This document shows, piece after piece, positions 43,548-53,147 of a DNA stretch of 64,000 nucleotides. The stretch is from Ephemerocybe angulata (Eukaryota; Basidiomycota; Agaricomycetes; Agaricales; Psathyrellaceae). Position numbers and translations under genes: made by a program. The notes beneath the pieces were generated by a model. The model did not search any database, was not told the origin of the DNA, and was given only the letters and a program-made list of their open reading frames with translations. The stretch spans positions 62,001 to 126,000 of the forward strand of contig JAACJK010000009.1 in the NCBI GenBank assembly GCA_013368325.1. Reading direction: 5' to 3'. How positions within the stretch are numbered: the first letter of the stretch is position 1; each line of letters begins with the position of its first letter.

Positions 43548-46437
43548 TGGTGATAAGGAGGAAGAAAGATGAAGTTGCGGCGGAAGATTCAGACGGACGT
43601 ATACCCTGCTCGATCCTTACCCACTCTCCACCCACTCTCGCACACTACTATTACCACACATAAAACCACGTCGAAGACCGACCTCTCGACCGCCCGCGCC
43701 CACGCACAGCTCGACACCCCCGCTTATAATCGCAAAAACGAACGGCCTCGTCTTGCTCTGTCGTGTGACAGGCACCCGGCATACCCCATCCATCCCCTCC
43801 GCCACCCGGGTCGCCTTCCTACTATCCTATCTTGCTTCAACGCTCCCCCGCCCCAGAATCCCCTTCTGCAGGCTCTATGGTTATTCATTATATATCCTTC
43901 GTTCCTCATTATTGATAACCATGCTTTTAATTCGATAGTAGCGCTTCTATTTCTACTCTGCGGCTTATTGTTCCCCTGCCCGTTTCTTGAGTTGGATGGT
44001 TGATACCTTTTTGCTCTCCCACCCCCAGCGGAATCCTTCTCGCCTTCGTTCTCCCACCCTCTTCTTGCCACGCACATAGAGCACAGTTCGTGCATCCACA
44101 CCCCCACCCCGTACCCCGCCTACCCTAGTTCCACCCTTAGATCCATCCCGAGCCGCTTCGCCATCCGGTTGTGGCTTGCCCATAACCCAGGTGCGGAAGT
44201 AGTTCGGGAGTTGCCCTATTCTGAAAAGTAGCCGTCAGCCAAGAACGCTTGCCCGCTGCTCCGTTTCTTGTTAATCATGCGTCCGTCCGTACTGCCTACT
44301 TATCGGTGCTAGTTTCATCCGCTAGCTTCGTTCGTCATCCCCCGAGTTCGCTTGCGTGTACCGACCCATGCCCCGTACCCTAGTACTATAACCAATCCAA
44401 ATCCAAATCTACTTTATATGCCCTATGAACGAGCGAGGACTTGAACAAGGTTTTAATCTCGGGGATTCGAGATCTGCTTCCTGGCCGGAGAAAGCCTGGA
44501 TCAGGCGGCTGGTGCCGTAGTGGGAGAGGTACGGGGAGGCTTGCTCCGGGGAAGAGGCCGCAAATGGTGCTTTAGCTTTCAGGATTCGCGTGAGTAATCT
44601 TATCATATGATTGAGGTACGTAGAGTATTTCAAGTTGATTCTATATGTCAATGAGAGGTGGGAGCGGCGTCGAGGGACTTGCTTGTTCTGGACTGGGTTC
44701 TGGCACTTACACACCAGCTCCTTCCGGGCGGTGCGCTCATTCCGCATTGGATTGGTTCCTGCTTCCTTTATTGTGCTGCTCTTGCTTTGTTGGAGGACGC
44801 GTCATCCCTTTTCCTGTCATATAGATTTTGTTTACAGCAGTGGAAAGTAGGAGCTCCGGAAGTATGCCGAGGTGGTTCTAGACATGTTGCATGGTAATCG
44901 TAGGATGGGGTGACAGGAATCTTGGCTGGCTCGTATGCGTCCCAGAGGAAGCTAGGAAGCCTTATCGTTGCTGCCCACTTGACTTGCTCTCACCTGGAGA
45001 CTGATCCAAATAGGGGCCACTATATGCATAGGATGAGACCTCGTCTCGCCTTCTCTTCTGTTGCGATCTCCACAGCGAATCACGAGTATGCCTGAAGCAG
45101 GAACCAGCAATCCTCAATTCCAACTGTGGTCAAAGCAAGTGTATTAACCCGTCTGCTGATAGTGGACACCCACCCCTATCACTGAACCTTGACCACTCCC
45201 CGGTTTGCTACGAGCCTTAATTCCCCTAAATCTCCCTTGAACTTCTACCTCCATCCCATTCCGGATACACATACACATACGCACGGACGCTTTGACTTGG
45301 CTTTGACACAGGCCACATACGGTTGCAAGCCTCGAGGCACAGCGAATCCCGGGCAAAAGCCCCCGGCATACCGCGCCTATTTCAAACTCTGATTTGGAGC
45401 GAGCACGAGGCTCCCCACCTGGATTCGGCCATGGAGCCTGTGTAGGCGCGCACCGGATTCGTTGTCCCCCTGACGTCTGTACGGAATTTAGGCGTTGGGC
45501 AGTGTCAATGTGCGGCTCGGGACTCAGACATGGAGAGCATCACTGCCTATAGCGGCCTTCGGCCACCGTTCGCCTTGTCCGTCGGGTTTATGGCAGTAGG
45601 CGCTTGTTCGACTGAGTAGGTCTGGTGGGTTTAATTTACTCTCCTGCGCAGTTTCTCTGTGCTCATCTTCGTTTCAAAGTCCACAGGACAAAGCAAAGAG
45701 GACTCAGGGCACGTCATCGGGCCTGCGACGCTTATCAATTGCTCTCCAATGCCAGGGAAACCGTTAAGCGCTCAGGACGCCTATATGGAAATAGTGCTGT
45801 GCAGGGTGGCCGCCGAGGGCTGCCGTCGTCGTAGTGGGGGGATCGACTCCATCATTCCCTTCTGGATAGCCCACTCACCACCACGACAGGTCCACCACAT
45901 CACACATGTGCTACGGGCCCTCTCTCGGTATGCTTACCTCCGCATTCCGGAGCAGCCAGAGCGCCCATTCCGAAGGGAAAGCAGTTAAGGGTAACGTCAT
46001 TGCGCTATCAAACTGTTTCCAACATCACACATTGGCACTCCCTGGCTCATTCCGAGTACGACTCCAAGCGTGCCACCATGGTTTTTGTTCTCCACTGCTC
46101 GGTGCTGAGCCTCCTTCAAACCGCGAATGCGAACTCGAAATGAAGACCTGCGGAGGTGCCGAGCCGCCTTTTCAGGTTATTACGTGACGTCGGCGGCCCC
46201 TGATTGGTTTAGTCGGTAGGGAAGGCTGCGCAGGATCCCGATCCATGGTATACCGCTTCTGCTCATTCCTGTGCCCGAAATGAATACTCCGCGCAGTATA
46301 AATAGCCCAGGTCAATTCAGTACGTCGTTTATAAACCAACATCCCCTCAGCTCCTAACACTCTCAACTACTTATCCCTTTGCAGACCTCGTATCCAGCTG
46401 CTTTAACCACCACTACGAGCACTCTAACCACAACACA
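43548..46437. other. 2.9 kb intergenic
   Basis: No supported gene. The first ~600 bp are pyrimidine-rich 3' flank. The remaining short frames are unrelated to any family I recognise. Confidence 0.5.
46297..46304 (+). promoter_or_regulatory. TATA box of DUF6699 gene D5
   Basis: TATAAATA lies 134-141 bp before the ATG at 46438, followed by a C/T-rich leader. Confidence 0.6.
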
Positions 46438-47301
46438 ATGACCGGATTCTTCAAGAAAAAGGTTCGGTTCTCGAGGACGAGCACAGTGCATCTCCCCGCG
46501 ACACCCCAGCTCTACCGTTCGCGCTCCGATTCCCCAGCCTCGTCGTTGGGGCCCATCACACCTCCCAGTGCCTCAATCGGCCTCCCAGGGCCCACACCGT
46601 ACGCATATGGGTACTACGGTGCACCCTACGACGGAGCCCACGCAGTCGTCCCCGGCAAATACCAAGCAGCTCCGCCCGCGCCGCCTCCGGCGAGACTGCC
46701 ATTGGCGCCCGTCCAGCCCATCCGCGTCGCGCCCAGCTCCTCCAATTCCCCACACTCATCTTCCTCACACAACTCCCGTGGCTCCTCGTCTTCTTCTTCT
46801 CAGCGGTTTGCGATACACAGGTACCTTGAATTGGCGAGCTCGCATCCCGCGATCGTGTACAATTTGCTGGACCACCCGTCGATGGCTGCAAGGCACCATT
46901 ATACGCTCTCGCCCGCTGTCCTTGCCGAGCCCGCGACGAGCCCCGCGCTCTCTTCTCTCACCGTGAAGATGCCGACCTCGCTTCCCTCCGCATGGGATTT
47001 GCAGGTCGCACCGAGGGCGAACGGCTCCTTCGTCACCCTCGGGGACGTCCTCGAGCAGCTCTACGCGCAGCTCCGCGTTAACATCAACCAGCGCGACTTT
47101 GATCACCTACGCTCCAGTGCCGAACGCAAAGAGGCTACGGCGGCGTATGAGCGTAGGTATAGAAGGTACCGTGCGCAGGACGCGTATACCAGGGAGAAGA
47201 AGGGCGGGATGAAGAGGGTCGACTTCTTGCGCGGCAAGACTGTCTTCCTTGGCCTGGGGAGGGGGAAGAGGTCTGGGGTCTGGATTCTGAACACTGGATG
47301 A
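46438..47301 (+). CDS. DUF6699 protein (gene D5), probable donor-type paralogue of the B2 fusion
   Basis: One exon of 287 aa. It starts MTGFFKKKVRFSRTSTVHLP, then a Pro/Ser-rich linker with a run of serines (~105-120). The domain includes HPAIVYNLLDHPSMAARHHY, LAEPATSPALSSLTVKMP, LPSAWDLQVAPRANGSFVTL, FDHLRSSAERKEATAAYERR, KKGGMKRVDFLRGKTVFLGL and the end SGVWILNTG. These blocks run parallel to the last exon of chimera B2 almost residue by residue, including the identical nine C-terminal residues. No other DUF6699 gene in the window shares that ending. A clear TATA box and a plain single exon suggest an active stand-alone gene. Confidence 0.87.
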   Translation: MTGFFKKKVRFSRTSTVHLPATPQLYRSRSDSPASSLGPITPPSASIGLPGPTPYAYGYYGAPYDGAHAVVPGKYQAAPPAPPPARLPLAPVQPIRVAPSSSNSPHSSSSHNSRGSSSSSSQRFAIHRYLELASSHPAIVYNLLDHPSMAARHHYTLSPAVLAEPATSPALSSLTVKMPTSLPSAWDLQVAPRANGSFVTLGDVLEQLYAQLRVNINQRDFDHLRSSAERKEATAAYERRYRRYRAQDAYTREKKGGMKRVDFLRGKTVFLGLGRGKRSGVWILNTG

Positions 47302-48237
47302 TGAGGCGCGCTGGACGCTACCTCACTCGACTGTGTTTTGGAGACATTCCTCAGAATCCTCTCTTGACGGACTTCACCGGATATCCGACTCCTTTCTTGG
47401 GTTTCGACGCTCGACGGACTCGACGGGCAGGGCCACCACCACCCTATCTCACTGCTGCAGCCGCATCCCTTCCCAATACGCCATCACCAGCCCCTGTGGC
47501 ACGCATCATCTTATCTTCGGCGCTTCTTCTGTGGTGTGGTAACCTTACAGATAGCGTTGAGGCGTTTGTTTTAGGCTCAACCAGCGGACTTTGGTGGCCA
47601 TAACCCCCGCCGCGTTTCTCTCACCCCTTTCCCCATGGCTTCGTCCCCCTCTGCCGAGTCACGCGTCGTTCTATGCATCCTTTCTTGGCTATGGACACTG
47701 GAATCATTCATGCCAGCTTCGCTTCGACGAGTTTGAAGGTCGCATCTCCCGCGTTCCCTATGCTTCCTACCACCCCCGTCGCGGCTCAACCGGCACTTTC
47801 ACCGGGGCGCCTCCTATACCATACCCATGCCCATGCTCCTACTATGGCGCGTATAGCCCCTAGTACTATTAGTGCTTGTTATCTCTGGGGCCACGATTTT
47901 ATGTAGTCTTTGCCCACGATTCAGATCTGGTTCCGCTTCTATCTAGTTCAAGCAGGACCTGTCATATCTCTGGACGGGGTTTTCCTCGGTTTAGTATTCC
48001 ATACATACGTAAACTTGGTTCCCCGAGTCACTTCTCTACTTCATCCAGAGCTGTCTGCAGTTCATTTACTGCCCTGCAGACTCTCTTTATTCATGACATA
48101 CTCCAATACGTACATTATCGACGCCCACTTTACGATTTTACGACCACTAGCTACGATTCTCCAATGCCAAATTCACGTTTTAATGTTAACAACTCAAGTC
48201 TCGATCAACTCAGAAATAACAACATACTAGTAAGTGA
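47302..48237. other. spacer between convergent genes D5 and F-box gene 3
   Basis: T/C-rich 3' flanks only; no coding is supported. Confidence 0.55.
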
Positions 48238-50292
48238 CTAAGACATTCCTTTCTTCAGATAGCGTTCGGGTCTCTCAAACACCCCAACACTGGGCTCGCG
48301 GCCAGGGTACGGTAGTTCAAAACTCACAGTCTGCAGGCTCCCGCACCTCTCCCACATCGGGTCCAATATCACATCGGCAGTCCCAGGCCCCGCATGCACC
48401 CTAGGCCCTTCAAGATGCGCTATGCGAAGCGCAGGGAAGGCGGCCATAAAGTCGGTAATGGAGTACAGAATCAGGTTATCGTCGTCCAGACTGTACTTTT
48501 TACCTCGCCCGAGTTGGAAGAATGAGAGGCTTAGAGTGTTAATGCTGCGTAGGGAGGCGAAAAGACCTGTGGCTTGGAGGGATTCAGAGCCGGAAGTCAG
48601 CTTGCACCTAAGGAACTTGGGGACGAGCGTGCCTGAGCTTGGGTTTGTGGGGGGTGAGGGGGCCTGGGCGATGGCGAAGGAGGAGAGCCAGCGCGCCAGG
48701 TGGATTCTGGTGTAGGGGAGGGTGAGTGAGAGGGCTTCGAGGGCTTTGAACTGGGAAGAGGAGTATGATGCAATGTGTGATAGTATACTGGTTATGTCTT
48801 CGAATGACCCGAGGTCTGGAGGAGCGGGGTACTTGTGCTTTTGGCTGATGCCGAGGTGTTTAAGCCTTGTTGCGAAGTGGACCTTTGAAGTTACGAGGGC
48901 GTGAATAAACCGGGGAGTTGAGGTGAGGGTTTGAAGGTTGGGAAGGAATGTGAAATCTGTACGAGCCGACGAGTCGCTAGGGTGAGTTGAGGACCTGATG
49001 TGCTTGAAGAGCATTATATTGGCAGATGTGATGGTCGGGTGTGAATGGAGGAACGATACCAAGACGGGGAACGGGATTTCCACGTTCTCCACACTCAAGG
49101 ATGCAAGGTTGGGAAACCTCCACTTCGATAATATCGCGCTCCAGTCGAGGTGTGTGAACCCGAGGCCTTCGAGACGCAGGTGTGCCAAGGAGGAGGAGCA
49201 TTTGGATAGTAGTGAGTCGATGTGGTGGAACCAAGAGGGCTGGAGATGGAAAATACGCCCGTTGAGGTGGATTGAGGAGAGTTGGCCATCTATGGTTGGG
49301 AACGCTGGCTTCAGGGAGGCTAATGCCTTTGGGGAAAGTCGACTGTTGACCACCTGGTCGGTCCCTACCATGTCTTGCCCCTTACGCGATGTTTTGTGCC
49401 TTGTCGGAGTGGAAGGAAGAACTGAAGCGACAGGGGTGCTGGTAGACGGTTCAGATTGGCTGCACTTCACAGTTGTGAGTTTCCTGAAGATTCCCCCGGT
49501 AGATCCAGACCTTGCCACCTCGACCTGGCGGGATTCAATAACGCCTTCCCGTCCTGCGACTGGCTCCCGTTTCGCGTGCTCATGAATGAAGATCGAGCTT
49601 CGGCCGTGCGACGTATAGCTGAAAGTCGAAGGAGATGTCGAATCTTTCTTGTCAGTCCAGAACGGCGGATCTTCCATGATCTCCAGCTGAACATTGCTCA
49701 GCTCAGCACACAGCTGCAGCAGCTTCATATGAACCCGGCCCCAGGGTGGCTGAGAGTGTCTACGTCTTCCGCTTACAGCCGCCCACCACCCCGCATCGAA
49801 CCCGAGGCGAACAAGCCGAAGTTTGGAGGAGATCTGTGGTTTGGACAGAAAGCTGTGAAGGCTCCACATCTCGGATTCGAGTTTGAGGTAGGGGCCGTAG
49901 GTGTAGGTGATTTGCAAGCCGTCGGGGAACGCCTCGCCGGGGTCGAATAGTAACGGCATCTCCCGTTTCCTGGGATACGCTGGGCTGTAGAAGAGGGCTT
50001 CCAGCCTGTATCGCATGACACCCAGATCGCCTCCTTCAAGCCATCTCGCTGGCTCTCCGGGTCGCGACGGGCAATGTTGTGAAGAAGAGAGTGGTTGGAT
50101 GGTTAACCTCCTGGCTTCGGTAGCCTCGAGAAGCTGGCTGATGTGTACTGAGGCAATGAGTGGGTGGAATTCTTCATAGAGGTCCTTGCATGTGAGCCCA
50201 ACTTGGAGGCCTCGAAGGTCAGTTGGGCGTTCGACGTCGACACGTAGATGGGAGAGGATCTCGGAGATGAGTTCTTCAGGAACCTCGATCAT
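48238..50292 (-). CDS. F-box/LRR-like protein 3
   Basis: One exon on minus, 684 aa from the ATG at 50292 (MIEVPEELISEILSHLR, F-box-like entry, then LRGLQVGLTCKDLYEEFHP). The frame stays open further upstream to 50451, but that would include the GGGCGCTTAAAC promoter-type element, so the inner start is preferred. Family blocks: YTYGPYLKLESEMWSLHSFL, SSIHLNGRIFHLQPSWF, LAHLRLEGLGFTHLDWSAIL, IPFPVLVSFLHSHPTI and FMAAFPALRIAHLEG. A Ser/Thr-rich insert lies in the middle (~330-385). The role is inferred as a possible SCF substrate adaptor. Confidence 0.8.
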   Translation of the reverse strand: MIEVPEELISEILSHLRVDVERPTDLRGLQVGLTCKDLYEEFHPLIASVHISQLLEATEARRLTIQPLSSSQHCPSRPGEPARWLEGGDLGVMRYRLEALFYSPAYPRKREMPLLFDPGEAFPDGLQITYTYGPYLKLESEMWSLHSFLSKPQISSKLRLVRLGFDAGWWAAVSGRRRHSQPPWGRVHMKLLQLCAELSNVQLEIMEDPPFWTDKKDSTSPSTFSYTSHGRSSIFIHEHAKREPVAGREGVIESRQVEVARSGSTGGIFRKLTTVKCSQSEPSTSTPVASVLPSTPTRHKTSRKGQDMVGTDQVVNSRLSPKALASLKPAFPTIDGQLSSIHLNGRIFHLQPSWFHHIDSLLSKCSSSLAHLRLEGLGFTHLDWSAILSKWRFPNLASLSVENVEIPFPVLVSFLHSHPTITSANIMLFKHIRSSTHPSDSSARTDFTFLPNLQTLTSTPRFIHALVTSKVHFATRLKHLGISQKHKYPAPPDLGSFEDITSILSHIASYSSSQFKALEALSLTLPYTRIHLARWLSSFAIAQAPSPPTNPSSGTLVPKFLRCKLTSGSESLQATGLFASLRSINTLSLSFFQLGRGKKYSLDDDNLILYSITDFMAAFPALRIAHLEGPRVHAGPGTADVILDPMWERCGSLQTVSFELPYPGREPSVGVFERPERYLKKGMS

Positions 50293-51064
50293 TTGGGAAC
50301 CCGATTGTGTGAGGGTACGAGGTGAAGGGGAGTGTACAGCCAGTATGTGAGGCCAACATCGCGTTGTCCTGATTGAATGGTGAGCGGTGCAGTTTAAGCG
50401 CCCATTGGGTCGGCCAGACTCCCAGAGTGCCCGAGCGTGTGAATTGCGCAATTCTCACGATCAACTCCTCTCACTGACCGACATCGAGTCAACTTTGATT
50501 TTGACCAGCCGTTATAGCCTCGGACTATCGAGGGAGGTACCCATGACGGCAGAAGGTGACGGCTTACTGGGGACTTGTCTGGTGGGCTTGACGAGGTTTA
50601 CAACGATCTGCATCTTATAGACAGGTGTAACGATACTGGTGAGCCTTCTGAATGTACTCGAAGAGGAGCGTGCTAAAAACGATCCTAGCTTACTGCTTTT
50701 ACATAATGCTCAGTCTCGGCCCTTTCTAACCCTGCTCTGAGGAGGCATGCTCTCGTCAGCCAGGCTGGTCTGAAACCCTCCCTGGCGTCTACGGCCAATT
50801 GTTTCTGGTCGAAAAGCTTAAACTAGAGGTGTGTTGACTAGACTAGTGTTCTACTAGGCTTGTGGTGCGTGAATGTGCTTAGCTGTCCTCGACCTCAATC
50901 CCTTCAAGATGGAAACCAATTACCCTGGACTTTCGATTTCACCCTTTACCCATCTCAATGCACACTAAACACCGAAAGCTCTTGCGACGTAAACACCAGA
51001 ATTAGCAGCCACCACCTGCCGGAAGCCAGCTCAGCACTTCCCAGAACGAGGAGGAGAACGCCCA
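50293..51064. other. spacer between divergent F-box gene 3 and C3
   Basis: The F-box promoter element is at 50392. The rest shows nothing recognisable apart from a GTGTTGACTAGACTAGTGTT tract. Confidence 0.5.
50392..50403 (-). promoter_or_regulatory. GGGCGCTTAAAC upstream element of F-box gene 3
   Basis: The minus strand reads GGGCGCTTAAAC, 100-111 bp before the ATG at 50292. It is identical to the site before NACHT genes 1 and 2 although the genes are unrelated. Confidence 0.45.
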
Positions 51065-52652
51065 ATGGCCTCCCAAATGTTTGGGCATGCCTCCACTTTA
51101 CCCCTGCGCCTTGTTTGCCCTGTCTCAGCATCGCGAGCACTGTTTAAAACCTGCCCGACTCTCCTTTCCCCAACTTCTCTTGCCCACCTACCACGAGCAT
51201 CGTTGTACACGCTTGCCATCGCAACGCCCAGAAGCCTTTTGCCATCGACTCCGGGCATGACCTTTACGAATGTGTTCAGTAATTCCCAGTGGATCGCCGC
51301 CGCTCCCACACCGCCCCCAGCCATGTTCGTAGTCGCCTTTCGCTGTGGTTTCATATGCTTTGATCGCTGACGACGAGGTCCTTTGCAGATACATTCGGGG
51401 CACCTATCGTCGTCGTCGGTCGAAGAGTCTGAGAGCGAGGAATTCTATCTGCGCGAAGAATCGAGCGGTATCGACGCCGTTTACATTCCATGTTCGTCGT
51501 CGCATCCCATGTTGTTTCCAATTGTGTCGGTAACTGACGACGGGATTGTCTGCAGACACATTCGGGGCGCCGATGTCGCCTATCGTTGAAGAGTCTGAGA
51601 CCGAGGAATCTTCCACAAGCGAGGATTTGAGCATTACCAAAGACGTGGATCCCGTCTTCGACTCTCGCGTCCACAGAAGACTGGCCTGACGAGACTTCGA
51701 TCTCCACATCGCCGTCCAGTACCTCAGCGTCCCTTGACTCCTCGTTCTGCGGCTTAGGTATGCTTCTAACTCGGATTATTTCACTCACTTCTATCCAAAC
51801 CAACTGTTCGTCCACTTCTCTTCGGATTGTCCCCCCCTTCTCTTTCGTAATCCGAAGACGACTCCGCTTTCATTGTAACAAACGCTTTCGAGCTTTCTCT
51901 GTCCATCGAGTCCAAACTTCGTCTCTTTTCCGACGAGACATCAGAGATTACGGACGAGGAATTTGCTGCCATAGTCTATAGTGGGCTTGGGTGTCTGGGA
52001 TAGTCCGTGGGTCTCATATCCGCTTCACAGCTATCTTATCGCTGAACATACCATTCTTTCAGCTCGTGGCATAACCAAGTCGGGTCAGCCTCGTCCAATA
52101 TGAGACTACGACAGACTAAGACCTTCGCTGACCCCAACCATGAAACCATTGTTCAGTCGACCGCGTTCCCTGGCATTGCTCCCACCATAGAGCATCATTT
52201 TACATGTCAGTCCGAGACTCCGGAGCTTGCGACGGTGGAGTTGGCCGCCATCGCTGCTTAAAGCGACATGGGGCTTACAGGGATCGTTTATAAGTAACCC
52301 GATTCTTACCCTCGCTTGTGATACACGTGCTTATTGTCTCCTCCTTTCCTTAGCTCATAACAGATCCAATCTTGGCCCTCCGAGTCTCGATGGACACATG
52401 TCCAAGCAGTGCCAGGATCCCAGCTATAGCACTGCGGGTTACCTCGCCACCTCGACTATCACCGTCGTTGTAGACGTCAAAAGAACCCCCTCCCAGGCGT
52501 TTACGTCGGCCTTCACGTCCCTGACGCACGAATGCTTTGAAATTCCCGATCTAGAGAAGACACCCACCCTCTTTTCGACTCGGGTGAGGTCTGAAGGAAA
52601 GAGAAAGAGGGTGCCAATGAGGGAGATGCTTGCTAGTTTCAAGTTATCGTAG
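51065..52652 (+). CDS. C3: cassette-associated family C gene (exon structure unresolved)
   Basis: The plus-strand counterpart of C1 and C2, directly upstream of chimera B3. Blocks: MTFTNVFSNSQWIAAAP (ATG 51257), hydrophobic MFVVAFRCGFICF, then two tandem acidic exons that each follow a CTGACGACG...GCAG acceptor region (the second reads TFGAPMSPIVEESETEE). A Ser-rich block, EITDEEFAAIVYSGLG, a second motif PELATVELAAIAA with a stop, and a clear 3' end ITVVVDVKRTPSQAF...MLASFKLS complete the order. The frames of neighbouring blocks need introns or indels to join. At least one stop falls in the second motif, so C3 may also be eroding. The family is not recognised. Confidence 0.38.
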
Positions 52653-53147
52653 TAGTAACTTTCTACTTTCCAAAATATTCCTTTGAGCGGCATTCTGGTG
52701 AAAAGGTCTAAGCTTTGGCGGGAGAGAAAGGTATTTCATTGCACGTAACCTGGGTAAGCGCCCGAAAAATAGGGGCGCGGTGCACGTTTTCGAGTTCTCC
52801 CACGATGCAAGTTGACAGAACAGCCGACAGCATGGCGCTGAAATTGATCCTCCCCATCTTCTATCCCTCTCGTCGCTCAACCTTTCAACTCCCAAGTGCT
52901 GCTTAACCTACAAGACTGTGACCAAAATGAAACTTGCTGATGGAGCAAGGGGACGTGATTGCTCTCTCGCCATCGAATAGGAGCATGTAAATGACGGGCG
53001 AACGGAACTGCAGTTAGTACTCTCCGTTGACATTCCGTTCCAAATAGGAACACCGGGCGTTTCAACAGCTCTCAGACTTGTCAGTTGGACTGCACAGCTG
53101 ACTCGTTGCCAATTCCCACCGTTTCCCTCTTCCTTGATGCCACCACG
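52653..53147. other. spacer between C3 and B3 with the B3 promoter
   Basis: Homologous, in reverse orientation, to the spacer upstream of B2 (32913-33419), including a GAACACCGGGCGTTTCAACAG tract and the GGGCGCTTAC element. No coding. Confidence 0.6.
52754..52763 (-). promoter_or_regulatory. GGGCGCTTAC element upstream of B3
   Basis: The plus strand reads GTAAGCGCCC, 385 bp before the B3 ATG, in the same relation to the gene as at B1 and B2. Confidence 0.3.
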
